A DNA stretch of 64,000 nt from Candidatus Obscuribacterales bacterium (GCA_021732085.1 JAKFVQ010000027.1:186001-250000), one strand, 5' to 3'; numbered from the stretch's first letter, positions 1 to 9,530 are shown. Numbers and translations are program-made. Notes: generated from the letters alone by a model not told the origin.

Positions 1-1217
1 CTTTTAAGCAGCGACGAAAATCGATTTTGGTTACGTCATGTTCGCACAAGGTTCCCGAGCAGCTCAAGGATGATTCCTTCATTGTTGAATTTCCTTTGCC
101 GGAGGCAGAGGAGCTGGAGAAGGTACTGTCTCGGATCTTGCAGGTGCCCGGTGCCAAGGTACAACTCACGGCTTCCGGCAAGCAAAAGCTAATTCAAGCT
201 GCACTTGGATTGAGTGCATCGCAAGCTTTGCGTGTTTTCTCAAAAGCGGTTGTTAAAGATGGAATGTTGGACGACCGGCATATCGATATGGTGACTGAAG
301 AAAAACGCCAGGTAATTCGTGAAAGTCAGGCGCTCGAATTTTATCCGGTTACCGAAAAGGTGGATGATATCGGTGGATTAGACATCCTCAAAGAATGGCT
401 GCGCCTGCGTCAGCGAGCTTTCACGCAAGCCGCTAAGGATTTTATGTTGCCTGCTCCGAAAGGAATTGCGCTTATCGGAATTCCTGGTACAGGAAAGAGT
501 TTGACAGCCAAGATAATCGGATCTTATTGGCAGATGCCTGTGCTGCGACTTGATGCAGGGTCGTTGTTTGGCAGTTTGGTCGGTGAGTCTGAGGAACGCA
601 CGCGCAAGGCGTTGCTGCTTGCCGAGACTGTCGCTCCTTGTGTTCTGTGGGTAGATGAGGTAGAGAAGGCATTCTCTTTTGGTGATAATGATGGTGGAAC
701 CAGCCGGCGCGTTTTTGGTCAGATTTTGACATGGATGCAAGAGAAGCAAAAGCCTTGTTTTGTTGTTGCCACCGCTAATGATGTCAAAGCGTTGCCGCCG
801 GAATTCATGCGCAGAGGCAGATTCGATGAGATCTTTTTCCTCGATTTGCCAACTCGCAAGGAGCGAAAAGAGATTCTTGCGGTTCACCTACGCAAGCGAA
901 ATCGCCTGCCGAAAGATTTCAATCTCGACCAATTGGCTGAGCAATGCAATGGCTTTGTTGGTGCAGAAATCGAACAAGCTGTGCTTGATGCTATGTATTT
1001 TGCCTTCGATGAAGACCGCGAATTCAGCACCGCGGACATCGAGAAGGCTATGCGCCGGCAGGTTCCCTTATCTGTATCTCAAGCCGATGTTGTAAATGAA
1101 TTGCGAAAGATGTTGCTTGATGGCAAAGCTCAGTCAGCATCCTTCAAGGAGGCGAAAGATGCTGAGCAGTCATTTGTAGAGTTGGATTTGGAATTGCCTG
1201 TGCAAGAGCACAGATAG
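1..1217 (+). CDS. Ycf46-like AAA+ ATPase, 5' end outside window
   Basis: The frame is open from base 3 to the window edge, so the true start lies upstream; the TTG at 27 is only the first start-like codon. The visible part is about 400 residues. It has a short N-terminal domain, then an AAA+ ATPase core with Walker A GIPGTGKS (near residue 150 of the visible part), Walker [12 protein letters not shown], and a sensor/arginine-finger segment with FMRRGRFDE. The region before the core and the domain order fit the Ycf46 family of cyanobacteria and plastids, a AAA protein of poorly known role linked to CO2 uptake in cyanobacteria. Function here is not established. It converges on the hisS/HigB-remnant strand only 13 bp downstream. 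Confidence is high for AAA ATPase and moderate for the Ycf46 assignment. Confidence 0.85.
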   Translation, partial: FKQRRKSILVTSCSHKVPEQLKDDSFIVEFPLPEAEELEKVLSRILQVPGAKVQLTASGKQKLIQAALGLSASQALRVFSKAVVKDGMLDDRHIDMVTEEKRQVIRESQALEFYPVTEKVDDIGGLDILKEWLRLRQRAFTQAAKDFMLPAPKGIALIGIPGTGKSLTAKIIGSYWQMPVLRLDAGSLFGSLVGESEERTRKALLLAETVAPCVLWVDEVEKAFSFGDNDGGTSRRVFGQILTWMQEKQKPCFVVATANDVKALPPEFMRRGRFDEIFFLDLPTRKERKEILAVHLRKRNRLPKDFNLDQLAEQCNGFVGAEIEQAVLDAMYFAFDEDREFSTADIEKAMRRQVPLSVSQADVVNELRKMLLDGKAQSASFKEAKDAEQSFVELDLELPVQEHR

Positions 1218-1230
1218 AGTTTTAAAAGAT

Positions 1231-1395
1231 TCAGGCTATGGCGATTAGCCTAAAGACATTGCCTTTAATATCAAAAATAACCAATCCTTCGTGTCCGTAA
1301 AGCAGACCTTTAACAGCGCCGACTGGTTCATAACTGGACCATTCGGCATCCAGCACAGCCCTCTTCCATTCCTGCAAGGGGTGCCGCCTGTCTGC
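1231..1395 (-). pseudogene. HigB-like toxin remnant
   Basis: Directly after the hisS stop codon the minus strand holds about 54 codons resembling the middle of HigB/RelE-type mRNA interferases: HPLQEWKRAVLDAEW, then LVIFDIKGNVFRLIAIA and a stop. Full HigB proteins are about 95-110 residues, with an N-terminal helix before this part and a C-terminal FVGTHAEYD-type strand after it. Both are missing here, and no start codon with a ribosome site precedes the fragment. No antitoxin (HigA, HTH) gene is beside it. It is best read as a decayed toxin gene. The family call rests on motif recall, not on an alignment. Confidence 0.5.
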
Positions 1396-1405
1396 TTTAG
1401 ATCTT

Positions 1406-2725
1406 TTACTTCTGCGCTGCCAGTTGTTTGATCTCCAAATTGTTCGGGTCGCCTTTGAATACGACGTACTCTGAAAATCCTTGCAAGAGAATTTGGTCAA
1501 GTTGCTTCTTCATATCCTTTTTACGAGCCTGAAGCGAAACTACATTTTGCCCGTCGCGCAATGAATTTGCTGCTTGCACAACTGTGATGCTGTCATCGCG
1601 ATCAGGATCGTAGATAAAGGCAATCTTCTTGGCTGAAAATGGTGGCACAAAACCTTTCTCGGAAAGAATGTCCATCACGCGTTCGAATCCGATCGAGAAT
1701 CCACAAGCGGGCACATCGTCACGCTTACTGAATTTACCGACCATCTTATCGTAGCGGCCACCTCCAGCTATGGAGCCGGAGTAACCCGGATATTTGATTT
1801 CGAAGATAGCGCCTGTGTAGTAACCCATACCGCGAACGAGCGAAGGGTCGAAGCGAATAGTGAACTTATCGCCTGCTATCGAACTTACTGCGCCAATGAT
1901 CTTCTGTAAGCTTTCCATAAAATCGCCTGCCAGATCTTTAGGCAGGAGCGATGTAATTTCTTCAAAAGATGTTTGCCCTTTCTCTTGCGCTTGCACGTAG
2001 GTCTGAAGGAATTGCATCATTTTGTCGATTGCTTCGGGGCTGTGTTGTTCGGATTGGAGTTCTTCGCGAATCTTGCTCATGCCGATTTTGTCGAGCTTAT
2101 CCAGAGTGTTGAAGACTAGCGACTGACGCTCCGGTGCAAAACCACAATGCGTCGCAAGTGCAGTGAGGAATCGACGATCGTTGATGTGGATGGCGAAGCT
2201 ATTGAAGCCTAGAGCTTGAAGAGCATTAGTAGTTGCTTGAATCAGCTCTATTTCCGCAAACTCTGATTTGGTTCCGATGATGTCTATGTCGCACTGGGTG
2301 AACTGACGAAGCCTTCCCTTTTGCGGTGCTTCTGCTCTAAAAACTGAACCGATTTGAATAGCTTTAAGCGGTTTTGGAAGGGAATTCTCGTTTGCCGAGT
2401 AATAGCGAACCAACGGCACTGTCAGGTCGAAGCGCAGTCCCAAATCGCTTAGATCATTGCGGCTGAGTTCGTCCTTCTTCAATTCGGACTCTAGTTTTTC
2501 ACCGCGCTTCAAAACTTCGTATATAAGTTGTAGATTCTCGCCTCCTTCACCGCCTCTGAGCAAATGAATGTGTTCCATAACTGGCGTTTCTATTCTCGTG
2601 AATCCAAAAAGCCCATAATTTTGCAAGATTATGGAGCTTGCCCAATCGCGCAGAGCCACCTGCGCCGGCAATAAATCGCGCATTCCGCGAGGAGGAGTGA
2701 TGGTAATGGTATCGGTCGTAGTCAT
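1406..2725 (-). CDS. hisS: Histidyl-tRNA synthetase
   Basis: Class II aminoacyl-tRNA synthetase of 439 residues, close to the usual 420-450, charging tRNA-His with histidine in the cytoplasm. The N-terminus has the family signature PPRGMRDLLP. Motif 2 is seen in GSVFRAEAPQKGRLRQFTQ. The histidine-specific motifs follow as LVRGMGYYTGAIFEI and GGGRYDKMVGKF, motif 3 is in CGFSIGFERVM, and an anticodon-binding domain ends the protein. The start is ATG at 2725 with a GAAGG-type ribosome site a few bases upstream. It is followed immediately by the HigB remnant and faces a convergent ATPase gene. Confidence 0.96.
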   Translation of the reverse strand: MTTTDTITITPPRGMRDLLPAQVALRDWASSIILQNYGLFGFTRIETPVMEHIHLLRGGEGGENLQLIYEVLKRGEKLESELKKDELSRNDLSDLGLRFDLTVPLVRYYSANENSLPKPLKAIQIGSVFRAEAPQKGRLRQFTQCDIDIIGTKSEFAEIELIQATTNALQALGFNSFAIHINDRRFLTALATHCGFAPERQSLVFNTLDKLDKIGMSKIREELQSEQHSPEAIDKMMQFLQTYVQAQEKGQTSFEEITSLLPKDLAGDFMESLQKIIGAVSSIAGDKFTIRFDPSLVRGMGYYTGAIFEIKYPGYSGSIAGGGRYDKMVGKFSKRDDVPACGFSIGFERVMDILSEKGFVPPFSAKKIAFIYDPDRDDSITVVQAANSLRDGQNVVSLQARKKDMKKQLDQILLQGFSEYVVFKGDPNNLEIKQLAAQK

Positions 2726-2902
2726 TGGTGCGCCTTCGTTTTCACTAGTTTGTCTATTCTACGCGGAAGGTCCTATCTAACAGCCAAATGAGGCCGGATG
2801 TAAATCTATCTCTTTGCAATTGGGTGCCAAGAGCTACCGTTATTAGCCTTTCGGTTATACAATGGTAATATTCTAGCTATCTTGGTAACCTTGGTGGTTT
2901 TC

Positions 2903-3328
2903 ATGAGCACGATTTTGCGCCGTTTGTTTGCCTGTTTGCTATCTGCTTCTGCCATTCTGGGTGTCGTTGTCTGCAACGATGCTGAAGCTAAATCAAGCAA
3001 ACGGGGCTCAAAGTATAGAAACTCGGCTTTCCTGGTGCCGCCACCGCCTCCAACCGCAGTATCACCTTTGGTGCTGGCCTCCTATCCGTCCGGTATGGGC
3101 GGAATGCAACAACAGCTTCGGTTCATCCCAAGTAAGCCGCGCAAGACCAGCGAGACCATGCGATTGACTTGCGTTATGGATGATACAGCCTTCTTTAAGA
3201 TCAACGCCGATGAAGCTGTAGCGATGAAAGAAGGCATGTCATATCAGAATGTCAAACTCGCTCAAATCAGCCCTGACTCGGTCATCCTTGTCGAGAAGGG
3301 CAAACAAATCACGATGCACCTGCGCTAG
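2903..3328 (+). CDS. Small secreted protein, unknown function
   Basis: I chose the ATG at 2903 (141 residues) over the TTG at 2882 because it places a typical signal peptide at the very N-terminus: MSTILRRLFACLLSASAI, a hydrophobic core, and a likely cleavage site after AEA (residues about 28-30). The mature part has a basic KSSKRGSKYR segment, a proline run (PPPPP), then a C-terminal domain of about 60 residues with alternating polar and hydrophobic positions, ending KGKQITMHLR. I do not recognise the family. It is probably exported. It stands alone and is followed by the palindromic array at 3416. Confidence 0.7.
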   Translation: MSTILRRLFACLLSASAILGVVVCNDAEAKSSKRGSKYRNSAFLVPPPPPTAVSPLVLASYPSGMGGMQQQLRFIPSKPRKTSETMRLTCVMDDTAFFKINADEAVAMKEGMSYQNVKLAQISPDSVILVEKGKQITMHLR

Positions 3329-3415
3329 GACCGTAAGGGGGTATACCAGCTAATCTCATCCGTCGTCTCTGGCAGCGCTGTTGGTTACAATAGCCAAAAA
3401 GTACCGGCTATTTTT

Positions 3416-3675
3416 CTGTGATCTCTAAGACGATATCGCTTAAGAGCGCAGTCGCGGATCGAGACCTGTGATCTCTAAGGCGATATCGCTTAAGAGCGCA
3501 GTTTCGGATCGAGACCTGTGATCTCTAAGACGATATCGCTTAAGACGCAGTTTCGGATCGGGACCTGTGATCTCTAAAACGATATCGCTTAAGAGCGCAG
3601 TTTCGGATCGGACCTGTGATCTCTAAAACGATATCGCTTAAGAGCGCAGCTCATGGATCGAGATCTGTGATCTCT
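3416..3675. repeat. Tandem array of a 50-bp unit containing the GCGATATCGC-type palindrome
   Basis: Five consecutive units start at 3416, 3466, 3516, 3565 and 3614 (lengths 50, 50, 49, 49 and 51), with a partial sixth at 3665. Each unit reads CTGTGATCTCTAA, then [A/G]ACGATATCGCTTAAGA or similar, then GCGCAG and a GGATCG(A)GAC spacer. The palindromic half of each unit is the same element found singly elsewhere in the window. The array fills the gap between the secreted protein gene and the convergent CHAP-like gene. Bases 3676-3890 after it hold no gene that I can support. Confidence 0.95.
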
Positions 3676-3890
3676 GATGCCAAAATCTATAGATTGGATC
3701 TGCGCCGCATATTGCTTACGCATCTCTATGCAACACCTTTTTAATTCAGGTTATGCAGAGCTTGACTTCAGGGGGTAAATTGCAAAGACGGAGTTAGCTG
3801 TGACAGGCAACTTCGGAGGTTAAAGAAAAGAACTGTCTTGATCAGGCTGTAGCTTTTTCTATGGTAACCAAAGACGTGCGGTTTTCTTGC

Positions 3891-4688
3891 TTAAGTACTT
3901 TTCTTTGGCGGCAGGTATGCACGGTAATATTCTACCTGCGGATAGCGATCGTAAAAGCGGGTTTGTGCTGACTGCTTTATCCACTTTCCGCCATTATTGT
4001 GGTAGGTTTGCTGGACGCCTTTTTCGTCGCGTCCGACAATTCCCATATGCCGGCTTGTGCTGTTTGGACTTTTTCCGACGATGATGTCGCCTTCGCGGAC
4101 TTCACTAGGATCAATTCTTTTTAGTAAGTTATCTGCACTCATGACGCCAATCAAGTCATCCATATTGACTTGATAATACTTGCGGTGACTGGCATCGCGT
4201 GGATTGCTAATGCTTCCTTCGATTTCCATTGCGCGGCGAAAGCGATCGGAAAATGAGGAGACGCAACCTAGCTCTGGACTGGATTGTGGAAGTCCGCGTA
4301 TGTATGTCGGAAGTTTCCATATCGACTTATTCTCGGCTTCGGTTGCGGCTTTGAATAATGCGGTGTTTGCTTCTCTTAGTTCTTCTGGTTTGGGCTCTTT
4401 TTCGGCTTTATCGATGAGCTTGCGCGGAGTCAGCTTCTGTTCGGCGGCTTCAGTGCTTGCTTTGGCAGCTGTGTTGCCTGTGTCGATTGGAGTCTTTGCG
4501 CCCCTCTCATCTACAATTTCGAGCGACGGAGCCTGGGAGTTCTTCGTTGATTCCGGAGCTTTTGCAGTATCAGGCTTAGCTTGCCAGAGACTGGCGCTCA
4601 ATTCCTCTGGCGCGCGCTCCATCGATGAGTCCTTTTCTTTGACCGCGGCTTGGACTTCTTGTTCCGGCTCGTTTTTATCTAAAGGCAT
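3891..4688 (-). CDS. NlpC/P60- or CHAP-like cysteine peptidase-fold protein
   Basis: This 265-residue protein has a charged, low-complexity N-terminal half (residues 1-120, rich in E, K, A, no signal peptide) and a C-terminal domain at about 125-265. The domain has the arrangement of papain-like amidase folds: LGCVSSFSDRF with Cys142, EGDIIVG just before TSRHMGIVG with His214, and a third polar residue near TYHNNGG. Such domains cleave peptidoglycan peptides or amides. The Cys/His order is seen in the sequence; the family assignment is inferred. It starts at ATG 4688 and stands alone between the repeat array and the GH43 gene. Confidence 0.6.
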   Translation of the reverse strand: MPLDKNEPEQEVQAAVKEKDSSMERAPEELSASLWQAKPDTAKAPESTKNSQAPSLEIVDERGAKTPIDTGNTAAKASTEAAEQKLTPRKLIDKAEKEPKPEELREANTALFKAATEAENKSIWKLPTYIRGLPQSSPELGCVSSFSDRFRRAMEIEGSISNPRDASHRKYYQVNMDDLIGVMSADNLLKRIDPSEVREGDIIVGKSPNSTSRHMGIVGRDEKGVQQTYHNNGGKWIKQSAQTRFYDRYPQVEYYRAYLPPKKST

Positions 4689-4850
4689 GTGCTGGACTGC
4701 TCTTCCCGTCTATCCCCTTACGCTAACAAACCAGCGCCCCTAAGGATATGTAGATATACACAGTAAATGGCTAAATTGACCGCTGGGTGGACGAATTAAG
4801 TCATTTTTTTCTGGTGATTGCATACGCGAAATAGCGTATTTTTGACGAAT

Positions 4851-6644
4851 CTATTTTGCGGCTATTACTTCAGATGGCTTGGACAGCCCCGTTTCACCAA
4901 CTGAACGGATTTGGAAATAGTATGGTGAGTCAACATTCAATGCATGGGAATTATAGTGGTCGGCGTCATGCACCAACAAAGAGCTGTAGAGCTTATCTGG
5001 AGCGACGCCATAGAGAATTTCGTATGCGTATGCGCCGCTGACAGGTTTCCATCGCAGTGTTACATCGCGCCTATCCTTTTCCGAGCGCTGAGCGGAAAAG
5101 ATTTCGGGCTTCTCTGGTGGGGTCCCTTGCGCAGTTCCAAAAATCCTGAGATCTCCAAGCGCAAAATTGCCCGTAGGCATTTCCACATTCTCGATCTTGA
5201 TATATCGGGACTTCAGCGGCGCTGAAAGTTCGATGTAATCATGAGGAATGTCTTTAGTGTTCGCGCTCTTGTCAACGAGCAGATTCCAATGCTCTCCATC
5301 TAGTGAGTCAAAGATTTTGTAGCGATGGTGAATGCCGCTTGCCTTGCCATAAAGCGTGGCTTCATCGTCGGCATAATTGACCTGAATGGCACGGACATCC
5401 TTGGCTGCTCCCAAATCTACTGATAGCCATTGTCCCGGCTTGCCATCTTTGGCTGCCCAGTAGGTTTTGATATCTTCATCGAACGCTAAGGATGGGTCGT
5501 TGTTCTCTCTTGATGATGAAGCCTTCCCGCTCTTTTTGTAAGAGAGCAGCATCCAGCTCGAAAATTGTGAGTGCGGATCGTTCTTCGCATTAGGTAAATG
5601 GTGTGGATAGTCACCAAATGCGGTATCGCAGAAGAGAACGCCATCCTTGTCAATCCCGGATGGGTATAGTCCGAGTCGGCGTTCAAATTTGTGCTTGACA
5701 GCGATCACGTTGGTGGCAATGTGCCAAACGTTTCCGTATTTATCTTCGAACGTGCTTCCATGTCCTGCACCTCTGGCAAAGCCTGTCGGCTTGAATGCAA
5801 ATGGGTTATGCGCCTGATACTTAAATGGACCCATTGCTTTGTCCGAGACGTAAACACCATCGCCGTAAACGTTAAATTCTGAGCCTGGTGCGCCGTACTG
5901 AAGGTAATATTTGCCATTGAACTTATTCATCCAGGCGCCTTCGATGAATGGATCCATTGTGCCATTCTGGTTATCTTCGCCAAACTGTTCCCAACCGTGA
6001 ATCTTCGGTTCAAGCTTCATAAGCTCGATGGGCTTGTTTATTGGCTTGTAACCATTCTTTGGATCCAGTTGAGCTGCGTAGAGTGGATAAAAATTACTAG
6101 AGCCCCAGTAAATATACAGCTTGCCATCGGTATCCTCAAAAAGCGATGGGTCCCAAGTTGTAACGGGAAATGCATCAGTTGCTTCTGTCCATTTGCCTTT
6201 TTGAGGCTTCGTGCTCTGATAAAGAGGCATCTTAACGCCGTCGGAAAAACAGGGAAGGAACAGGATTCCATCTTTGGCTGGCCATGCTGCCGGTGCGCAT
6301 ACCTGGTCGTTGTTTGCATTGACTTTAAACAAGTGAGGTACAAAGTTCCACTTCCCGAGATCATCCGACCACCAATATCCATATTGATTCGTTGAAAACA
6401 GATAGTATTTGCCCTCGTACATGATGCACACTGGGTCGGCTGTCGAGCGGTGGCAATTATTCTCTGAATAATCCATTTTTGGAGTGAAAGCATAGTCAAG
6501 ATTTAGGGGGTTGCAATAGGTCTTTGGTTCCTTCAGGACCTCTGGGCGACCAGCTTTTGCAGTGCTTGCTGAGCAGATCGTTTGACTGATCAAAAAAGAT
6601 AGCGCTATTGCAAGGCAAATGAAAGGACACGCAATGGAAGCCAT
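4851..6644 (-). CDS. Secreted GH43-type glycosidase with F5/8C and FN3 domains
   Basis: I place the start at the ATG at 6642-6644 (597 residues), where AGGGG lies seven bases upstream, rather than at 6704. This puts a signal peptide first (MASIACPFICLAIALSFLIS). Residues about 40-370 form a five-bladed GH43 beta-propeller with the three acidic positions in STADPVCIMYEGKYYLF, TWDPSLFEDTDGKLYIYWG and FIEGAWMNKFNGKYY. A discoidin/F5-8C carbohydrate-binding domain follows (IKTYWAAKDGKPGQWLSVDL to RYIKIENVEMPTGNFALGDL), then an FN3-like domain at the C-terminus. GH43 enzymes release arabinose or xylose from plant-type polysaccharides. The exact substrate cannot be read from the sequence. No transporter or sugar-use genes are beside it. 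Confidence 0.85.
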   Translation of the reverse strand: MASIACPFICLAIALSFLISQTICSASTAKAGRPEVLKEPKTYCNPLNLDYAFTPKMDYSENNCHRSTADPVCIMYEGKYYLFSTNQYGYWWSDDLGKWNFVPHLFKVNANNDQVCAPAAWPAKDGILFLPCFSDGVKMPLYQSTKPQKGKWTEATDAFPVTTWDPSLFEDTDGKLYIYWGSSNFYPLYAAQLDPKNGYKPINKPIELMKLEPKIHGWEQFGEDNQNGTMDPFIEGAWMNKFNGKYYLQYGAPGSEFNVYGDGVYVSDKAMGPFKYQAHNPFAFKPTGFARGAGHGSTFEDKYGNVWHIATNVIAVKHKFERRLGLYPSGIDKDGVLFCDTAFGDYPHHLPNAKNDPHSQFSSWMLLSYKKSGKASSSRENNDPSLAFDEDIKTYWAAKDGKPGQWLSVDLGAAKDVRAIQVNYADDEATLYGKASGIHHRYKIFDSLDGEHWNLLVDKSANTKDIPHDYIELSAPLKSRYIKIENVEMPTGNFALGDLRIFGTAQGTPPEKPEIFSAQRSEKDRRDVTLRWKPVSGAYAYEILYGVAPDKLYSSLLVHDADHYNSHALNVDSPYYFQIRSVGETGLSKPSEVIAAK

Positions 6645-6970
6645 GAGCAAACCCCTAATACACGGAAGCCTCAATCCTAGCAGACGTTTCGGATGCATGC
6701 ACATGAGCTGTGGAGAATTGTGCAGTCAAATTCGTGAGCTTCTTCAGTATGCTCTCATCGGAACAACCCTAAATTAGTAGCAGGTTGGTAAAGAACTCAG
6801 CTTCATTGAATGGCTGCTGTTGTTCTATGGCATTTGTTTTGGAGAACTATGATGAGATCTCCGTGTCCCCATGAAATTTTGTGTGAGCTTCAATATCTCT
6901 CACCGAAAAAATTTGCTCCTGCCATCATTCCATTTTGTCAAACTTGAAGTCCGTAAATAATGATCTTGCG
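6645..6970. other. Gap without a recognised gene
   Basis: This 326-bp stretch separates the divergent GH43 gene and the small ORF at 6971. I see no palindromic repeat, strong hairpin or open frame with a ribosome site. It presumably holds the GH43 promoter. Confidence 0.5.
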
Positions 6971-7384
6971 ATGGACTTCGGCCCACATAGCTGCGGTCAA
7001 CAGTGGGATCAACCTCAGAGATACCCAACACAGATAAGCAGAACTACCAGCTCCGATGAGGCTCCCAGAGTGGCTGATCTCGTTCTGTTGCACAGCAGTT
7101 TTGGACCTTGCAAAGAGCGAACTACATTTGCAAATAATATGCGCCGCCAAATTCAAGTTGGGATGGTTCACCTGAACGATCTTATGGACAGAATAAACTG
7201 CGAATTTGCACTACGCCGTTCCGATTTGCTTTTGTCCGTCCGAACAGCCAGTATTAAAGTAGGTATGGAAATTGGAGCGGGCCGCAAGCTAGGCGTGCCG
7301 GTTAGATCCATCGAATTTATTTTGCTTGATCAACAAGGTGCCACGATTGATTCTGTTCAGGTAAGTGGACCCGCGGTATGCTGA
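6971..7384 (+). CDS. Hypothetical protein, doubtful
   Basis: The open frame could start at ATG 6971 (138 residues) or TTG 6935; neither has a clear ribosome site. The C-terminal 80 residues look like a folded domain: a long amphipathic helix (ANNMRRQIQVGMVHLNDLMD), then a strand-rich end with VGMEIGAGRKLGVPVRSIEF. The N-terminal 45 residues are polar and unstructured. I do not recognise the family. The stop is 170 bp before the DUF151 gene. It is kept because codon use and domain-like pattern look real, but it may be spurious. Confidence 0.4.
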   Translation: MDFGPHSCGQQWDQPQRYPTQISRTTSSDEAPRVADLVLLHSSFGPCKERTTFANNMRRQIQVGMVHLNDLMDRINCEFALRRSDLLLSVRTASIKVGMEIGAGRKLGVPVRSIEFILLDQQGATIDSVQVSGPAVC

Positions 7385-7554
7385 TAGAAATTCTGATCAA
7401 TTGCTTAAACTTTGGACCTGTTGGGCTTCAGGCAGGCAGTATTCCAGAATCTTGGTTATTATCAAAAATGAATGCTGCATTGCCTGCAGCAAGCTAACAG
7501 ACCTGTTCTTGGGTCCCTGTTTATAATTTATCAGCGGTCTGGACCGCAACGAAA

Positions 7555-8142
7555 ATGAATATGATTGAAATGCAAGTGGCAGGTTTGTTTGTCGATGCAT
7601 CAAGTGGAGTACCGATCGTGGTTCTCAACAACGACGAAACTCAGTTGGTACTTCCGATCTGGGTAGGTGTGGCTGAGGCCCGCGCTATAAGTTTGGCGGT
7701 GAACAATATGGAGCCAACAAGACCGCTCACGCATGACCTCTACCTTTCTACGATTGAACAGTTGGGCTATTCGCTGCAAGAGGCGAGAATTAACGGTCTG
7801 CAGTCAGACGCGTACACTGCTTGTCTGGTGTTACAGGCCAAAGGCTTTGGTTCTTCAACTATTGAAGTCGATTCCAGACCCTCCGATGCCATTGCGCTGG
7901 CTACCGCCTGTGGCGCCAAGGTTTTTGTCTCAATGGATATTCTCAATAAGATGGGAATCAAGCAGTCCAATATAAAAGTAAAGGCTGGCATGGAAAATAT
8001 GAGAGGTTTCCTTGAGAAGGCATACGAGAATTCAGATATTCCAGTGCCGCCAAAAGACGACGAATTCAGAAATTTTCTGAAGGATTTAAAGGCGTCAGAC
8101 TTTAAGCTTCCTGATGGTGATGATGACTCCGCTAACCTTTAG
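7555..8142 (+). CDS. DUF151 / bifunctional nuclease family protein
   Basis: A 195-residue protein matching the DUF151 (BFN) family through its whole core: EMQVAGLFVDASSGVPIVVL at the N-terminus, then LPIWVGVAEARAI, a REP/ND-type segment NNMEPTRPLTHDL, and VDSRPSDAIALATACGAKVF. Members in Thermotoga and plants have DNase/RNase activity in vitro; a cellular role in bacteria is not settled. The acidic C-terminal 30 residues (KDDEFRNFLKDLK to DGDDDSANL) are an extension. Start ATG 7555 or 7561. It stands alone. Confidence 0.85.
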   Translation: MNMIEMQVAGLFVDASSGVPIVVLNNDETQLVLPIWVGVAEARAISLAVNNMEPTRPLTHDLYLSTIEQLGYSLQEARINGLQSDAYTACLVLQAKGFGSSTIEVDSRPSDAIALATACGAKVFVSMDILNKMGIKQSNIKVKAGMENMRGFLEKAYENSDIPVPPKDDEFRNFLKDLKASDFKLPDGDDDSANL

Positions 8143-8297
8143 GCTTGCAATTGAATTTGCACCATCGCTCTGTTCATGCTGTTCGTGTAACTCCGAAAAT
8201 GATGATTCGAGATGGTATTCTGTTAGCTCATCCGGCGGCATTTATTCGGCAATGAGCTGAAGATGCTGCTTTGCCGTTTATTCAGGAGATAAAAGCA

Positions 8298-9323
8298 ATG
8301 GAGTACAGACAGCTTGGTGCGTCCGGACTAAAAGTTCCGGTCCTAAGTTTCGGAACGGGTACCTTTGGCGGTGTCACCGAATTGTTCAAAGCCTGGGGCG
8401 ATACTGATGTAAAAGAAGCTACCAGGCTGGTAGATGTTTGTTTGGACGCCGGCGTGAATCTCTTTGACACAGCAAATATATATTCGCGTGGTGCCTCAGA
8501 GGAAATCTTAGGAAAGGCTCTGAAGGGGCGACGTGATAAGGTCCTTGTTTCCACCAAAGCAACGTTCAAGATGGGACCTGGTCCCAATGATCTTGGTTCT
8601 TCACGCCATCACTTGACCAAGGCTTGTGAGGATAGTCTTCGCCGCCTGGAAACGGACTACATTGATATTTACCATCTGCATGGGTTTGATGCTCTTACGC
8701 CGATTGAAGAGGTGCTCAGCACTCTCGACGGGTTGGTAAAGAGCGGCAAAATCCGCTATATCGCTTGCTCAAATTTCTCCGGTTGGCATCTAATGAAATC
8801 TCTCGATGTTTCCGCGCGTTATGGCTGGGCTCGCTATGTAGCACAGCAGTCCTATTATTCTTTAATAGGGCGTGAATTCGAATGGGAGTTGATGCCTTTG
8901 GGAATCGATCAGAAGGTCGGCACCATGGTTTGGAGTCCGCTAGGTTGGGGACGGTTGACCGGAAAAATCCGTCGTGGGCAGGAGCTTCCAGAACAAAGTC
9001 GTTTGCATAAGTCTGCTGAATATGGTCCTCCGGTGCCGGATGAATATCTCTATCGCGTTGTCGATGCGTTAGACGTCATTGCTACAGAAACCGGCCGGTC
9101 CGTGCCTCAGATTGCCCTTAATTGGTTGATGCAGAGACCGACTGTCTCAAGCATTATTATCGGTGCGCGAAATGAAGAGCAATTGCTCCAGAATCTCAAA
9201 GCCGTTGAGTTTAGTTTGAACCAGGAACAGATCGCGCTTCTGGATCAGGCCAGTGCTCAAACGAAAATTTACCCCTACTGGCATCAAGAGCAATTCGTTG
9301 AGCGTAATCCTTTGCCGGTTTGA
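8298..9323 (+). CDS. Aldo/keto reductase
   Basis: NADPH-dependent carbonyl reductase of the AKR superfamily, 341 residues from ATG 8298. This start is chosen because AGGAG lies eight bases upstream and the family N-terminus MEYRQLGASGLKVPVLSFGT begins there; the TTG at 8271 is in frame but unlikely. The TIM-barrel tetrad is visible as Asp57 and Tyr62 in FDTANIYSRG, Lys87 in VLVSTKATF and His128 in IYHLHGFD. The cofactor segment SSIIIGARNEEQL is near the C-terminus. The substrate is unknown. Two GCGATATCGC palindromes lie just downstream. Confidence 0.93.
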   Translation: MEYRQLGASGLKVPVLSFGTGTFGGVTELFKAWGDTDVKEATRLVDVCLDAGVNLFDTANIYSRGASEEILGKALKGRRDKVLVSTKATFKMGPGPNDLGSSRHHLTKACEDSLRRLETDYIDIYHLHGFDALTPIEEVLSTLDGLVKSGKIRYIACSNFSGWHLMKSLDVSARYGWARYVAQQSYYSLIGREFEWELMPLGIDQKVGTMVWSPLGWGRLTGKIRRGQELPEQSRLHKSAEYGPPVPDEYLYRVVDALDVIATETGRSVPQIALNWLMQRPTVSSIIIGARNEEQLLQNLKAVEFSLNQEQIALLDQASAQTKIYPYWHQEQFVERNPLPV

Positions 9324-9402
9324 GGACAGGACGTAGATGCATAAACTAAACTATTAGGCATCTGGATGTCCGATTTGGTATGGCTGCATCCCACCGGTTG
9401 CT

Positions 9403-9436
9403 CTGATCTTTAAAGCGATATCGCCTTAAAGATCAG
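9403..9436. repeat. GCGATATCGC palindrome, single copy
   Basis: A 34-bp near-perfect palindrome. The left arm is CTGATCTTTAAA, the core is GCGATATCGC, and the right arm is CTTAAAGATCAG with one mismatch. It lies between the convergent aldo/keto reductase and YbjQ genes, 53 bp before a second copy. Position between two converging stops would suit a bidirectional transcription stop. Confidence 0.95.
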
Positions 9437-9488
9437 AATTTGCCCCTCTGGGGTGGGTCGCTGTCGTCAAGTGTTGTGAGCAAATTGA

Positions 9489-9530
9489 TTTCGTGATCTT
9501 TAAAACGATATCGCTTTAAAGATCACGAAA
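9489..9530. repeat. GCGATATCGC palindrome, extended copy
   Basis: A 42-bp palindrome, TTTCGTGATCTTTAAA / core ACGATATCGC / TTTAAAGATCACGAAA, with one core mismatch. The outer bases differ from the neighbouring copy, yet both arms changed together, so base pairing is kept. Apart from the two palindromes, 9324-9623 holds no gene that I can support. Confidence 0.95.

Noticed and set aside
378-887. Long minus-strand frame inside the AAA ATPase gene
   Set aside because: It overlaps a clear conserved gene and has no family features; treated as a shadow frame.
3416-3675. Possible CRISPR array
   Set aside because: Units of 50 bp are near identical throughout, including the spacer, so there are no unique spacers. 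No cas genes are nearby.
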